Below, piece by piece: positions 47,072 to 58,532 of a DNA stretch of 64,000 nt. Source of the DNA: Psychrobacter vallis. GTDB lineage: Bacteria > Pseudomonadota > Gammaproteobacteria > Pseudomonadales > Moraxellaceae. The notes under the pieces are model-generated. The model was not told the origin of the DNA and did not search any database. It saw only the letters and a list, made by a program, of their open reading frames with translations. The stretch lies in the NCBI RefSeq assembly GCF_904846715.1, contig NZ_CAJHBU010000012.1, forward strand, positions 26,190 to 90,189. The letters run 5' to 3'. The position numbers and the translations under genes were made by a program. Within the stretch, counting starts at the first letter, position 1. Every line of letters starts with the position of its first letter.

Positions 47072-47884
47072 ATGACACGGATGCATTTGCGCACTGCTAT
47101 TTTTGGTTCATCACATCGTACCGCAATCGGCGCGGTGCTGATGGCTGGGATTATTAGTACAGGCTGCACCACCAATTATTTGACCAATAGCACTGAGGGA
47201 ACTTATGGTGTGCCAATGACCGAGCGCACCATTCCGCAGCGTCTGCTTGATCGCAGTATCGAACACACGGCCAAAATCAATGTTTACGGTTTAAGAGAAG
47301 ATCTGCAGCAAACCAGTCGTATGGGCGTTGATAGCTTCAATAGTGAAGTGTTATTGACAGGTGAAGTACCGACTGAGGCAATCAAAGCAGAAGTAGAGAA
47401 AGTCGTCAGCTCTATGCCAGATGTGCGCCGTGTCTATAACGAGCTGGACGTCAGTGCTTCAAAAGGCTATAGCTCAACCGTCCATGACGGCTATATCACC
47501 TCAAAACTACTGGCAAAAATAGCCACAAGTGATGGCGTTAAAGCGTCACAAATCAAAGCGGTGACCAATAATGGAGTGGTTTATATCATGGGACGCATGA
47601 CGCCCACTCAGCAGAGTCATTTAGTTGATATCGCCAATAGTACCGTCGGTGTGACAGAGTTGGTATTACTGACGACGGTCGTCGATGATAGAGGTGTGAA
47701 AATAAATGAAGACGATATTATGTACGAGAATAATTTGGCCAATCCTGCGGCAGCACCCGTTGTAGATAGTGCCGCAACCGCAGAAGCGGCAAGTACGGCG
47801 ACACCGATTATAGTGACAGAGGAAGGTGCCACCGTCGACCAACCGTCATCAAGCCCATATATCGAGCTTTATCAGAATCAGTAA
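47072..47884 (+). CDS. BON-domain outer-membrane lipoprotein (DolP-like)
   Basis: 270 residues. The lipobox IISTGC gives a lipoprotein with Cys at about residue 32. Two BON domains follow: one from KINVYGLREDLQQ to RVYNELDVS, the other from SDGVKASQIKAV to LTTVVDD. This is the DolP (YraP) arrangement, a protein that maintains outer-membrane integrity and binds anionic lipid. An alanine/threonine-rich tail of ~60 residues is extra. Position after yraN supports orthology. AGAGG precedes the ATG. Confidence 0.88.
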   Translation: MTRMHLRTAIFGSSHRTAIGAVLMAGIISTGCTTNYLTNSTEGTYGVPMTERTIPQRLLDRSIEHTAKINVYGLREDLQQTSRMGVDSFNSEVLLTGEVPTEAIKAEVEKVVSSMPDVRRVYNELDVSASKGYSSTVHDGYITSKLLAKIATSDGVKASQIKAVTNNGVVYIMGRMTPTQQSHLVDIANSTVGVTELVLLTTVVDDRGVKINEDDIMYENNLANPAAAPVVDSAATAEAASTATPIIVTEEGATVDQPSSSPYIELYQNQ

Positions 47885-47940
47885 AAACGCTCTAGTAGCG
47901 TTTGCCTATTAATAGAATAGTCTTTATTAATCGTCCTAAT

Positions 47941-48085
47941 TATAGTCAGCTCAATATAAAAAAGAATCAGCGAGACTGGGATGATTTTTTTGTAGCCTCT
48001 GTCTGCAAAGGCACAGCAAGCAAGAAAAATTTGTGCCAGTCTCGCGCCATAATATCGTGTATCCATGTTATTTGGTATCGACTAT
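47941..48085. repeat. Family-1 palindromic repeat, copy F (inverted)
   Basis: Begins TATAGTCAGCTCAATATAAA, has arms GAGACTGGGATGATTTTTT and AAAAATTTGTGCCAGTCTC, and ends TATTTGGTATCGACTATGG: the reverse orientation of copies A-E. The spacer 47885-48348 contains nothing else recognisable. Confidence 0.85.
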
Positions 48086-48348
48086 GGAGCAATCATGATT
48101 GTTTCAGAGTACGATTTAAACGTCTATGTAAACCGTTTATGCTAGTCACCTTATGTTTAGGATAGCTAATATTGTAGATTGTTAAATGACAATAAACCTA
48201 AACAGTGATAACAGTAAAAGCACGAAAAATATTCAGTCAGAACGTAATATATGAAGCGTGAAAGTAGATAAGGCCGCGTCAACAGTACCGCAAATGGTCA
48301 TCATTCTACTTACCAATCATTGACTGACATATAATAGGAATACTGGCT

Positions 48349-49293
48349 ATGAAGGGTTCAAGTAAAGGCACAGCAAAAACCAAAGCACATACATTGACAG
48401 GGGTAGGCGTTACGGCCGCATTAGCGATAGGCGGCATTGCGCTGGCCACGCAGCAAGCACAAGCGTTATCAGCGCTGGCTATCGTCAATGGCATCACCGC
48501 AAATGGTGGTGTTGGTGTGAGCAAAGACATTTTATATGGCAATGAACCCTCACAAGATTTAGATATTTACTATCCAAAACCTTTAGCGCAAGCCATGAAA
48601 ACCCAAAGTGTGGTAGAGACGACGTATCCTATGGTGGTATTTGTCCATGGCGGCTCATGGGAAAGTGGTAACAAAGAAGAATATGCGTTTGTTGGACAAA
48701 GTTTGGCGCAAGCAGGCTATGTCACGGCCGTAATCAATTACCGTAAAGCGCCTGAGCACGTATACCCTGATTATGTAAAAGACGCGGCGCAAGCGATAGC
48801 ATGGAGTTATGATAATGCCAAAAGCTTTCACGCTGATCCTGAGCGTTTAGCCGTCATAGGACATTCTGCTGGCGCGTTCAATGCTGTTGCTGCAGTCGCT
48901 AACGAGGACTTTTTAGCGCCCTATGGTATTCAACCAAAAGATCTTGCTGCGGTTATTGGTATTGCTGGGCCTTACAGCTATGATTTCCGTCAATTTAGTA
49001 GTGCGACAGCGTTTGGTGCCGACGCGACTCCCGATACGGTTATGCCAGATCGCCAAATCAAAGGTGCACAGCCACCTTACTTATTATTGACCGCCGAAAA
49101 AGACAAGGTGGTTCATGCCACCAATAGTATTAAAATGACCAACGCGCTACAAAAAGCGGGTGTCATTGTTGAAATTGGGGAAATAAAAGGTGCGAGTCAT
49201 GCTACCAGTATTGGCGCAATAGCGACGCCACTACGCTGGGTTAATGATGTTCGCGCCCAAGTATTAACCTATTTAGACAAAACGCTAAAATAA
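48349..49293 (+). CDS. Exported alpha/beta hydrolase (esterase/lipase family)
   Basis: 314 residues. An N-terminal signal-like helix (VTAALAIGGIALATQQAQA) suggests export. The oxyanion motif HGGSWESGNK, nucleophile elbow IGHSAGAFNAV, Asp in TAEKDKVVHA and His in GASHATS form the serine-hydrolase triad, as in carboxylesterases of the BD-FAE/hormone-sensitive-lipase group. Substrate unknown. GGA precedes ATG 48349. A shortened family-1 repeat follows its stop. Confidence 0.85.
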   Translation: MKGSSKGTAKTKAHTLTGVGVTAALAIGGIALATQQAQALSALAIVNGITANGGVGVSKDILYGNEPSQDLDIYYPKPLAQAMKTQSVVETTYPMVVFVHGGSWESGNKEEYAFVGQSLAQAGYVTAVINYRKAPEHVYPDYVKDAAQAIAWSYDNAKSFHADPERLAVIGHSAGAFNAVAAVANEDFLAPYGIQPKDLAAVIGIAGPYSYDFRQFSSATAFGADATPDTVMPDRQIKGAQPPYLLLTAEKDKVVHATNSIKMTNALQKAGVIVEIGEIKGASHATSIGAIATPLRWVNDVRAQVLTYLDKTLK

Positions 49294-49316
49294 TCCATAC
49301 GGTCGTGTAGCTACTT

Positions 49317-49366
49317 TATAGTCAGTTCAGCATTAGAATATATCTATTTTATTTAGAGTCGACTAT
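49317..49366. repeat. Minimal family-1 repeat: two ends without the hairpin
   Basis: TATAGTCAGTTCAGCATTAG (left) and TTTTATTTAGAGTCGACTAT (right) are the two termini of family 1, joined with ~10 bp between them. The ~95-bp central hairpin is precisely absent. Confidence 0.75.
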
Positions 49367-49485
49367 GCGCTATTACTTCTACTTCCAAGCAGTTGCGTAA
49401 GACAGTACTGTAAGATGCGCAAACTCTTGTTATAATATTGGCACTTTAAATTTCCACCCCACTTTACTGTAAGGCAGAATATTCT

Positions 49486-49737
49486 ATGAGCATGAACGCT
49501 GATGATCTGATCGCATTTTTACAAACTCATTTCCCAGATGCTTTTATTCAAGCTGCCAATCAAGGCAATAAGTTTGATGTACGCGTGGTCGATGCTAGCT
49601 TTGAAGGCAAACGTGCCGTTCAGCGCCAGCAAGCGATCTATGCACTCGTCAATGATAAGATTGCGAGTGGCGATATTCATGCGCTCAATATTCAAGCATT
49701 AACGCCTGCTGAGTGGGATGTTCAATCAAAAGGCTAA
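49486..49737 (+). CDS. ibaG: BolA/IbaG-family protein
   Basis: 83 residues with the BolA-like fold pattern: helix DLIAFLQTHFPDAFIQA, strands KFDVRVVDASFEGKRAVQR and helix QQAIYALVNDKIASGDIHALNI. Located before murA, as is yrbA/ibaG in E. coli. By family it binds Fe-S clusters with monothiol glutaredoxins and responds to acid or cell-envelope stress. AAGG lies before the ATG. Confidence 0.93.
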   Translation: MSMNADDLIAFLQTHFPDAFIQAANQGNKFDVRVVDASFEGKRAVQRQQAIYALVNDKIASGDIHALNIQALTPAEWDVQSKG

Positions 49738-49831
49738 CTCATTATTTATAGGATTAAACTTCATAAAATAGATTGCTTAGACGATCAGTTTTAGAGGGTT
49801 TGGTTTTCATTGTTTTTATACTTATCGCTAG

Positions 49832-51112
<1,281 letters not shown>

Positions 51113-51255
51113 TATGAATAGTCTTATCAAGTGAAATTTGATAGGCGAATTATTGATAGTAGTTGCATTGTAAAATTAATTAAAAGTTTGGCGTTATAAA
51201 ATTAAAAAAATCCTCTCTAGTGAGGATGCCCACTGTATATGGACATGATGTCATT

Positions 51256-51951
51256 ATGACTGAAGCAACCAAACCAATACCCGCCAGCGGTTTATTGAAC
51301 GAAGTAAATAATGAGTTCTCAGGCTTAACGCTGGCCTTATCAAAGGGTCGTATTTTAGAAGAGACTATGCCATTGCTACGCGCAGCTGGTGTCGACTTAC
51401 TAGAAGATCCTGAAGCGTCGCGCAAACTTATTTTTCCAACCTCAAATCCCAATGTGCGTGTATTGATTTTGCGTGCCAGCGATGTACCAACCTATGTAGA
51501 GCATGGTGCTGCTGATTTTGGGGTGGCGGGTAAGGATGTCTTGCTCGAGCATGGCGCCAATCATGTTTATGAGTTACTTGATTTGCAGATTGCTCAGTGT
51601 AAGTTGATGACTGCTGGTGTCAAAGGTGCGCCACTACCTAATCGTCGTTTGCGTATCGCCACCAAATATGTCAATGTTGCCCGGGCTTATTTTGCTAGCC
51701 AAGGTCAACAAGTAGATGTCATCAAGCTTTACGGCTCCATGGAGCTTGCACCATTGGTTGGCTTGGGTGATTTAATCGTCGATGTGGTCGATACTGGCAA
51801 CACCTTGCGCGCCAATGGCCTTGAAGCACGCGACCATATCTGTGACGTCTCCTCACGTCTGATCGTTAATCAAGTTAGTTATAAGCGCAAATTTGCTTTA
51901 CTTGAACCGATTTTGGACAGCTTCAAAAACAGTATCGCTAGCGCTTCATGA
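51256..51951 (+). CDS. hisG: ATP phosphoribosyltransferase, short form
   Basis: 231 residues from ATG 51256; a GTG at 51220 is less likely. [16 protein letters not shown] at the start, [13 protein letters not shown] and [16 protein letters not shown] (PRPP loop) are typical. The regulatory C-terminal domain of long HisG is absent, so it should require HisZ, not in this window. A hairpin ATCCTC-N6-GAGGAT at 51210-51227 lies just upstream of the start. First step of histidine synthesis. Order murA-hisG-hisD-hisC. Confidence 0.95.
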   Translation: MTEATKPIPASGLLNEVNNEFSGLTLALSKGRILEETMPLLRAAGVDLLEDPEASRKLIFPTSNPNVRVLILRASDVPTYVEHGAADFGVAGKDVLLEHGANHVYELLDLQIAQCKLMTAGVKGAPLPNRRLRIATKYVNVARAYFASQGQQVDVIKLYGSMELAPLVGLGDLIVDVVDTGNTLRANGLEARDHICDVSSRLIVNQVSYKRKFALLEPILDSFKNSIASAS

Positions 51952-52056
51952 GTCAGCGGTAATCATTGATAATACAAAGCTTCGTTATACAAATTTTCAA
52001 ACCAGTTTGGCGTTCTATGATAGATATAGCGTGCTAAACTGGTTTTGTTGTCTTTG

Positions 52057-52160
52057 TACCAAACCCAAAAAATACGAGTAACCGGATTAAGCGCTTAGCC
52101 TACCATGCGTGGTACTTGTGCTCACTTTTCTTACTACTCTGATCTTTGGGATTGGTATTA
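52057..52160. repeat. Family-2 MITE-like repeat, copy 2
   Basis: Begins TACCAAACCCAAAAAATACG and ends GATCTTTGGGATTGGTATTA; the last 24 bases are an imperfect inverted copy of the first. It is the same element as 46929-47036 in opposite orientation. It lies inside the 429-bp hisG-hisD spacer, which holds no gene. Confidence 0.75.
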
Positions 52161-52380
52161 CTTGCCAGAAAACAAAAGCCCAGTATAATCTAAGTGATAT
52201 GCCAGTATAATTAAGTGAAAAGATAATAAATACGCTGATATATCATTGATCCACTTTAAAAAGGTTACTGTTCTGCTGGTGTGAATTTTATACAGCCGCT
52301 ATATAAACTATAGCTTGTAGCAATTTTTTATTTTTTACATTCTTATAACCGTGTTCTATGTTTAACCACAGGATTCAGTC

Positions 52381-53676
52381 ATGCGCCAATTAAGTACTCA
52401 AGATGCCGATTTTGACAGTCAATTGACCCAATTGCTTGCTTTTGAAACCGTCAATGATGCCGATTTATTAAAGACCGTTGACGATATCATTGCGCAAGTG
52501 CGTCATGATGGTGATAGCGCGGTACTGGCGTTGACCAAGCAGTTTGATCAGCATCCAGCATCGACGATACAAGAGCTAGAGCTTTCTCAAGAATCACTTG
52601 CTGAAGCGTTTGCCAATCTTGATGATAAAATAAAAACAGCATTGACCACAGCAGCAACGCGTGTGCAGACTTTTCATGAACGCCAAGTACAGGAGACGTG
52701 GCAGTATGAAGATGAGCTAGGCAATCGCTTGGGTCAAAAAGTCACGCCACTGGATCGCGTGGGTATTTATGTGCCGGGCGGCCTTGCCTCGTATCCTTCT
52801 TCTGTGTTGATGAATGCCATTCCAGCCAAAGTGGCTGGCGTCGCTGAGGTCATTATGGTCGTGCCAGCCCCAAATGGCGTACTAAATCCTTTGGTATTGG
52901 CAGCGGCGCATTTGGCGCAAGTTGATCGCGTTTTTACCATTGGCGGGGCACAGGCTGTGGCAGCACTGGCTTATGGGACGGAAACGATTCCAGCAGTAGA
53001 CAAGATCACAGGACCCGGTAATAAATACGTCGCGGCGGCCAAACGTGCAGTATTTGGCCAAGTCGGTATTGATATGATTGCTGGCCCCTCTGAAGTGTTG
53101 GTCTACGCAGAAGGCGAGGCGCAAGACCGCGCTGACTGGTTAGCGATGGATTTATTGTCACAAGCAGAGCACGACCGTATCGCGCAGGCCATCTTTGTCA
53201 CGACAAGTAGAGAGCAATTAGAAGCAGTTGCTACTGAGATAGAAAAAGCATTGGCAGAATTGCCAAAAGCTGATATCGCTCGTGATTCGCTAAAAAACCG
53301 TGGTGCGCTTATTTTAGTGAAAGACAGAGCAGAAGGCATGGCACTAATCAACCGAATTGCGCCTGAGCATTTAGAGTTATCCGTTGATGACCCTGATGTG
53401 CTTCTTGCGGATATTCGTCACGCTGGCGCTATCTTTATGGGTCGTCATACACCAGAGGCGATTGGCGACTACTGTGCAGGGCCGAATCATGTACTACCGA
53501 CATCCGGTACTGCCCGTTTTTCTTCGCCGCTAGGGGTTTATGACTTCCAGAAGAAATCATCCATTATTTATTGTAGTGAAGCTGGCAGTAAGCCGTTGGC
53601 AGAAACGGCAGATATTTTAGCGCAACGTGAGGATCTAGAAGCCCATGCGCGTTCGGCTCGTTACCGTTATCAGTAA
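52381..53676 (+). CDS. hisD: Histidinol dehydrogenase
   Basis: 431 residues. [28 protein letters not shown] in two parts, [30 protein letters not shown] (zinc ligand His) and the C-terminal [18 protein letters not shown] are all characteristic. It oxidises histidinol to histidine in two NAD-dependent steps. GGA precedes the ATG. hisC follows after 87 bp. Confidence 0.97.
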   Translation: MRQLSTQDADFDSQLTQLLAFETVNDADLLKTVDDIIAQVRHDGDSAVLALTKQFDQHPASTIQELELSQESLAEAFANLDDKIKTALTTAATRVQTFHERQVQETWQYEDELGNRLGQKVTPLDRVGIYVPGGLASYPSSVLMNAIPAKVAGVAEVIMVVPAPNGVLNPLVLAAAHLAQVDRVFTIGGAQAVAALAYGTETIPAVDKITGPGNKYVAAAKRAVFGQVGIDMIAGPSEVLVYAEGEAQDRADWLAMDLLSQAEHDRIAQAIFVTTSREQLEAVATEIEKALAELPKADIARDSLKNRGALILVKDRAEGMALINRIAPEHLELSVDDPDVLLADIRHAGAIFMGRHTPEAIGDYCAGPNHVLPTSGTARFSSPLGVYDFQKKSSIIYCSEAGSKPLAETADILAQREDLEAHARSARYRYQ

Positions 53677-53763
53677 TATGTTTTGGTACTTTTAAAAACC
53701 ACCTTAAAAATTACTTTTGGAATTTATTGTTAATAGCCCTTATTGCTAATAGTAGGATAATTT

Positions 53764-54897
53764 ATGAGTGAGTTAAAGACAGACACCAGACTTTGGTCAT
53801 CCAAAGCACGCAATTTATCACCTTATATCCCAGGTGAGCAGCCGCAACATGACAATTTATGCAAATTAAATACCAACGAAAATCCATTTCCGCCCTCACC
53901 AAAAGTAGGAGAAGCAATCGCTAAAGTTTTGGAGCAGCAGGCGGATGAACTGCGTTTGTATCCAGCGCCTGAGTCTGATGATTTGCGTGCCGCATTGGCA
54001 CAACTGTATGATCTCGATATCAATCAAGTATTCGTGGGTAATGGCTCGGATGAAGTGTTGGCACTGGTGTTCGCAAGCTTCTTTATGAAAGAGCGACCGA
54101 TATTAGCACCTGATATTAGCTATAGCTTTTATCCAGTATATGCGCAGACATTTGGTGTAGAGCTGGTACAAATCGCATTAGAAGAAGATTTCAGTATCGA
54201 CCCCGATGCATATCGCCAGCCTTGTAGTGGTATCATTATTGCTAATCCCAATGCACCAACAGGCTTATTATTATCGCTTGCCGATATTCGTAAACTGGCT
54301 AGTGAGCATTCGAACGCAGTGGTTGTGATTGATGAGGCTTATATCGATTTTGCGCAGATAAAAGATGGCGAGTCAGATGCTCAGGTCTCAGCAGTGAGCT
54401 TAATCAATGACTGCGATAATATTCTAGTGACGCAGACCTTTTCAAAATCACGTTCACTTGCTGGATTGCGTGTCGGTATGGCTTTTGGCAACCCGTCATT
54501 GATTGAAGCACTAACGCGTATGAAAAACAGTTTTAACAGCTACCCATTGGATAAGTTAGCGCAAGCGGGTGCGACTGCCAGTGTGTTAGATACCGATTAT
54601 TTTGAGCAAACCCGTCAGCAGGTCATCGACTTACGCACATCATTGACGGCAGAATTGACTGCACTAGGCTATAAAGTATTGCCATCGCATGCCAACTTTG
54701 TGTTTGTCCGTCCTAAAGATGGCAATGCGAGTGCGGTCGCCACTACATTGCGTGAGCAGGGTATTATCGTTCGGCATTTTGATAAGCCACGCATTGCAGA
54801 TTACCTACGTATTACGGTTGGTACGGCAGAGCAGAATCAGCGTTTGATTGATGCTTTAAAAGAGCTACATATAGATACTGGCGTTACAGCTGGTTAA
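53764..54897 (+). CDS. hisC: Histidinol-phosphate aminotransferase
   Basis: 377 residues, a class-I PLP aminotransferase. LNTNENPFPPSPKV, the strand with IIANPNAPTG, VVIDEAYIDF, and PLP Lys228 in TQTFSKSRSLAGLRVG identify HisC. It makes histidinol phosphate from imidazole-acetol phosphate. AGGA lies before the ATG. End of the his cluster, followed by a terminator. Confidence 0.96.
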   Translation: MSELKTDTRLWSSKARNLSPYIPGEQPQHDNLCKLNTNENPFPPSPKVGEAIAKVLEQQADELRLYPAPESDDLRAALAQLYDLDINQVFVGNGSDEVLALVFASFFMKERPILAPDISYSFYPVYAQTFGVELVQIALEEDFSIDPDAYRQPCSGIIIANPNAPTGLLLSLADIRKLASEHSNAVVVIDEAYIDFAQIKDGESDAQVSAVSLINDCDNILVTQTFSKSRSLAGLRVGMAFGNPSLIEALTRMKNSFNSYPLDKLAQAGATASVLDTDYFEQTRQQVIDLRTSLTAELTALGYKVLPSHANFVFVRPKDGNASAVATTLREQGIIVRHFDKPRIADYLRITVGTAEQNQRLIDALKELHIDTGVTAG

Positions 54898-54950
54898 TGA
54901 CTTGATTGCTATGTCTATATCGATTGATGTTACCAATGAGTGTTAAAGAC

Positions 54951-54987
54951 AAGCCTGCTAACGTAATGTTGAGCAGGCTTTATTTTT
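54951..54987. terminator. Terminator between hisC and pabB
   Basis: AAGCCTGCT pairs with AGCAGGCTT around a 12-base loop, followed by TATTTTT; placed between convergent hisC and pabB. Confidence 0.78.
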
Positions 54988-55014
54988 GATTATTTCTTAA
55001 GACAATACTTAATT

Positions 55015-56760
55015 TTATTTGCTCAGATTATCTTGGGCAAGTACTGATAGCAGATTACCCACTTTATCTAAGCACTCCTGATGTTCAGCATCGCAATCAG
55101 AAGCGATAGTAATACCGCCGCCAGCCCATAAATTGATGTATCTTTCTTTATCTAATTCATTGTCTGGTGAGATACTGGCTTGCAGTGTGCGAATCAGCAC
55201 ATTCCATTGACCACTACCATCAAAATTCATATAACCCATGGTGCCGCAGTAAGCACCGCGCGGGGCTGTTTCTAATTCAGAAATAATTTCAACTGCCCGC
55301 TTTTTGGGCGTGCCAGTGATGGAGCCGGCAGGTAGACTGCCAAATAATACCGTCAGTGGATGGGTATCGGCCTTTAGCTCAGCGCTGATGGTGCTGACCA
55401 TATGATGAACATTGCTAAAACTTTCGATCGCAAATAATTTTGGTACTTTCACGCTACCTATCTTTGCATATTTACCCAAATCATTGCGCAGTAAATCCAC
55501 GATCATGACGTTTTCGGCACGATCTTTTTCGCTGTTAATGAGTTGTTGTTTATACAACTCATCTTTCTCATCAGTGTTGCCACGAGGCATAGTACCTTTG
55601 ATAGGTTTGGTGAGAATATGATGCTTGCCGTTGTTATGATTTTTGGTAAAAGTAAAAAATAGCTCAGGTGAGCAGCTTAACAATTCAAAATGGCTTTGTT
55701 GTTCAGTCATTTTATTTGGTTTAGTAGTACAGTCTTGCCTATTGGCATGGGTTTTATCGCCCATATATTTGGTGCTCAAATACCCTGCAAATGGCGCATG
55801 GGTATTACGATGCAGACTGGGTAAGTAATCAATGAGGGTGGAGAGGGGTTCATCACGTTTGTCTTGATGAGAAAGACAGCCATACCATTCTTGAGTCAGA
55901 TTGATTTGATAGCAATCACCTTGCTCTAAATAGTTTTGGGTTTGATTAAAGGCGTGCTGGTAATGATGCTTATGCCATCGTGCTGTTAGCATTAAAGGAG
56001 TCGGCTTTAATAATGTTTCAAACTCCGCCTGATTAAGATGTTTATCAGACAATTTTTTATCTAAAGCATCTAAATAGGAGGTTAGCGCTGCGACGAATTC
56101 GTTCTTTTTCTTATTATCACTCTCACCGAAATAATTATGGGTTTCGTTCACAGTTAATGTCCAAGCAGAGTCACTATATTCATCAATTGGTGTCAGATAA
56201 ATATCATATTGTCCCAATACGGCACAAGGCTGCGCTGCCAGTTTAATATCAGCAGTTGGACTTAGGTCACGCGCGGCCATGTCATAACCGATAAAACCTA
56301 TTAGCCCATGATGGTAGCTTGGTTTGTTATTTGCTTTACTCGATGATTTTGAATCATTGCTATGATTGTCATAGGTTTGACTATAAGTAATTAACTCGTG
56401 CTGCCATACAGCATAGCTCATATGGGTTGTTGTGATGGCGTTGTGCTTAGGATTATGAGAAAGATAAGCATCACGGCAATGTTTGATGACTTTATAAGGC
56501 GTTGATGATTCATTAGACAGTGTGTGATGGGTAGGATAAACCGACCAGCTGGTTTTAGGCAGCAAACCAATCACTGGTCTGCCATCATTATTGAGCCAAA
56601 CCAGTTGCCAGTTCGCCTCAGTATCTTGCGCTGCTAGATGCTTTTGTAATTGCGGCATCAATGCTGCCGCAGGCAAGTCACCAAAACGCCAGCTAGACTT
56701 AGTAGCTGGCGAGATGGCAGAAGCTGTTTGCTCCGTTGTATTATGATGTGCTGCAAGCAT
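55015..56760 (-). CDS. pabB: Aminodeoxychorismate synthase component I
   Basis: 581 residues. The chorismate-binding half has SCSPELFF, LTKPIKGTMPRG (PIKGT lysine, which marks PabB rather than TrpE), SEKDRAENVMIVDLLRNDLG, ESFSNVHHMVSTI and GSITGTPKKRA. It aminates chorismate to ADC with PabA, in folate synthesis. Several polar insertions make it longer than the ~450-residue norm, for instance TKYMGDKTHANRQDCTTK. Start ATG 56760 lies three bases after the fabB stop, so the two are one transcript. Confidence 0.92.
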   Translation of the reverse strand: MLAAHHNTTEQTASAISPATKSSWRFGDLPAAALMPQLQKHLAAQDTEANWQLVWLNNDGRPVIGLLPKTSWSVYPTHHTLSNESSTPYKVIKHCRDAYLSHNPKHNAITTTHMSYAVWQHELITYSQTYDNHSNDSKSSSKANNKPSYHHGLIGFIGYDMAARDLSPTADIKLAAQPCAVLGQYDIYLTPIDEYSDSAWTLTVNETHNYFGESDNKKKNEFVAALTSYLDALDKKLSDKHLNQAEFETLLKPTPLMLTARWHKHHYQHAFNQTQNYLEQGDCYQINLTQEWYGCLSHQDKRDEPLSTLIDYLPSLHRNTHAPFAGYLSTKYMGDKTHANRQDCTTKPNKMTEQQSHFELLSCSPELFFTFTKNHNNGKHHILTKPIKGTMPRGNTDEKDELYKQQLINSEKDRAENVMIVDLLRNDLGKYAKIGSVKVPKLFAIESFSNVHHMVSTISAELKADTHPLTVLFGSLPAGSITGTPKKRAVEIISELETAPRGAYCGTMGYMNFDGSGQWNVLIRTLQASISPDNELDKERYINLWAGGGITIASDCDAEHQECLDKVGNLLSVLAQDNLSK

Positions 56761-56763
56761 ATG

Positions 56764-57999
56764 CTAAACGTCAAATTTTTTGATAATTAGGGTAGCGTTA
56801 GTACCACCAAAGCCAAAGCTATTGCTCATTAGCGTTTCAAGCTTGGCTTCACGCATTTGAGTGACGATATCAAAGCCTTCAGCGGCAGGATCTAATTCTT
56901 CAACATTAATACTTGGGGCAATAAAACCTTCTTTTAGCATCAATAAGCAATAAATGAGCTCTTGCGCACCGACCGCACCCAAGCTATGGCCTGTCATAGA
57001 TTTGGTCGAGCTGATAGCGGGTACTTTACTGACATCATCACCAAAAACTTTGGCAATGGCTTTAAGCTCAGTCATATCACCGAGTGGCGTGCTCGTACCG
57101 TGGCTATTGATGTAATCGACAGATTGTAGACCCGCTTCAGCCAATGCTTGTTGCATACAACGTACAGCACCTTCACCACTTGGAGCGACCATTTCTGCGC
57201 CATCAGAGCTGGCACCATAACCGACGATTTCGGCTAAAATATTGGCGCCACGTGCTTGGGCATGCTCTAAACTTTCAACGACAACCATAGCACCGCCAGC
57301 GGCAATCACAAAACCGTCACGATTCTTGTCATAAGCTCTTGATGCCCGTGTTGGCGTGTCATTATATTGAGTGCTAACCGCACCCATGGCATCAAACATG
57401 CAAGACTGCGTCCAATGCTCGGATTCACTACCGCCAGCCAGCACCACGTCGGCTTTGCCTAGCTGAATCAGCTCAGCGGCATGACCGATACAATGGGTTG
57501 ACGTTGCGCAGGCAGAAGCGAGAGAGTAAGAAACCCCTTGGATTTTTAGACCTGTTGCCAGTGCTGCTGATACCGAGCTGCCCATGGTTTTTGGCACAGC
57601 CATAGCGCCGACACCGCGAAGGCCTTTTTCGCGCATAGCGTCCACAGCATTAACGATATTTTCTGTCGATGCACCGCCCGAGCTCGCTACTAAGCCCACA
57701 CGTGGATTACTATTAATAGTCTCAAGGGATAAACCTGAGTGCTCAATCGCGTTCAATGCGCTAACATAAGCATAGAGACTGGCATCACTAAAAAACCGCT
57801 TCAATTTACGATCGATACCGCTGGTATCAAGCATTGATTGATCGATACTGCCACTAACATGTGACTTAAACTCATGCTCAGCATAAGAGTCATTGAACGT
57901 AATACCAGACTTTCCTTCTTTAAGAGCAGTAGTGACCGTGGCTAAATCATGTCCGATACAAGAGACAATCCCTGCTCCAGTGATAACGACGCGACGCAT
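56764..57999 (-). CDS. fabB: Beta-ketoacyl-ACP synthase I
   Basis: 411 residues. The Cys-His-His triad is complete: Cys164 ([12 protein letters not shown]), His300 ([11 protein letters not shown]) and His338 ([12 protein letters not shown]), with Lys333. The group FabB rather than FabF is inferred from overall similarity ([16 protein letters not shown]). It elongates acyl-ACP and is needed for unsaturated fatty acids. GGAA before the ATG; a fabA homolog is not beside it. pabB is coupled behind it. Confidence 0.92.
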   Translation of the reverse strand: MRRVVITGAGIVSCIGHDLATVTTALKEGKSGITFNDSYAEHEFKSHVSGSIDQSMLDTSGIDRKLKRFFSDASLYAYVSALNAIEHSGLSLETINSNPRVGLVASSGGASTENIVNAVDAMREKGLRGVGAMAVPKTMGSSVSAALATGLKIQGVSYSLASACATSTHCIGHAAELIQLGKADVVLAGGSESEHWTQSCMFDAMGAVSTQYNDTPTRASRAYDKNRDGFVIAAGGAMVVVESLEHAQARGANILAEIVGYGASSDGAEMVAPSGEGAVRCMQQALAEAGLQSVDYINSHGTSTPLGDMTELKAIAKVFGDDVSKVPAISSTKSMTGHSLGAVGAQELIYCLLMLKEGFIAPSINVEELDPAAEGFDIVTQMREAKLETLMSNSFGFGGTNATLIIKKFDV

Positions 58000-58532
58000 A
58001 TTCTATTCCTTATGAGTAACGATTTGCAGCTATTGACATGCAATAATCGTTGTAAATCTATATATGAGGTTTAACTATTAATTAATTTGAGCATTATAGT
58101 GAAAAAATAGTCTATGTAGATAACGATAGCATGAATTAAAGTAACTACAGTATATTAAAGACGATATCAATTCAGTGTACAATTATGCTCTAACTTACGG
58201 CACATGATAACGTATCAAGCATTGAAAATCTTTGGACAAGTGTAAAATAATGGCGAGATAGCCTCTATGGCTACAAGGTAATGAGAAAGTGAGTGGCTAT
58301 GAAGCCCTTTTATTCAAGCAGTTGCTTTGCTATTTATGAAAAACAATGTGGGTGAACTAAAGGCTATGGTTAAGTTAGACAAAAATTAAGTTATACTTTT
58401 AGATACAAAATTTGTGATAGCAATAACATTGTTCGCACTGACATCAACCACAGTGGTTCGCTAGAATGACACAGTCAGTATTTTTATATAATAAAACAAA
58501 ATTAAACTTCTTCTTTATTAAAGGATATTCCG
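58000..58532. other. Divergent promoter region fabB-ecsC, no gene seen
   Basis: 533 bp between divergent genes with no credible frame or RNA. No FabR-type or other recognised operator was found. Confidence 0.4.
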
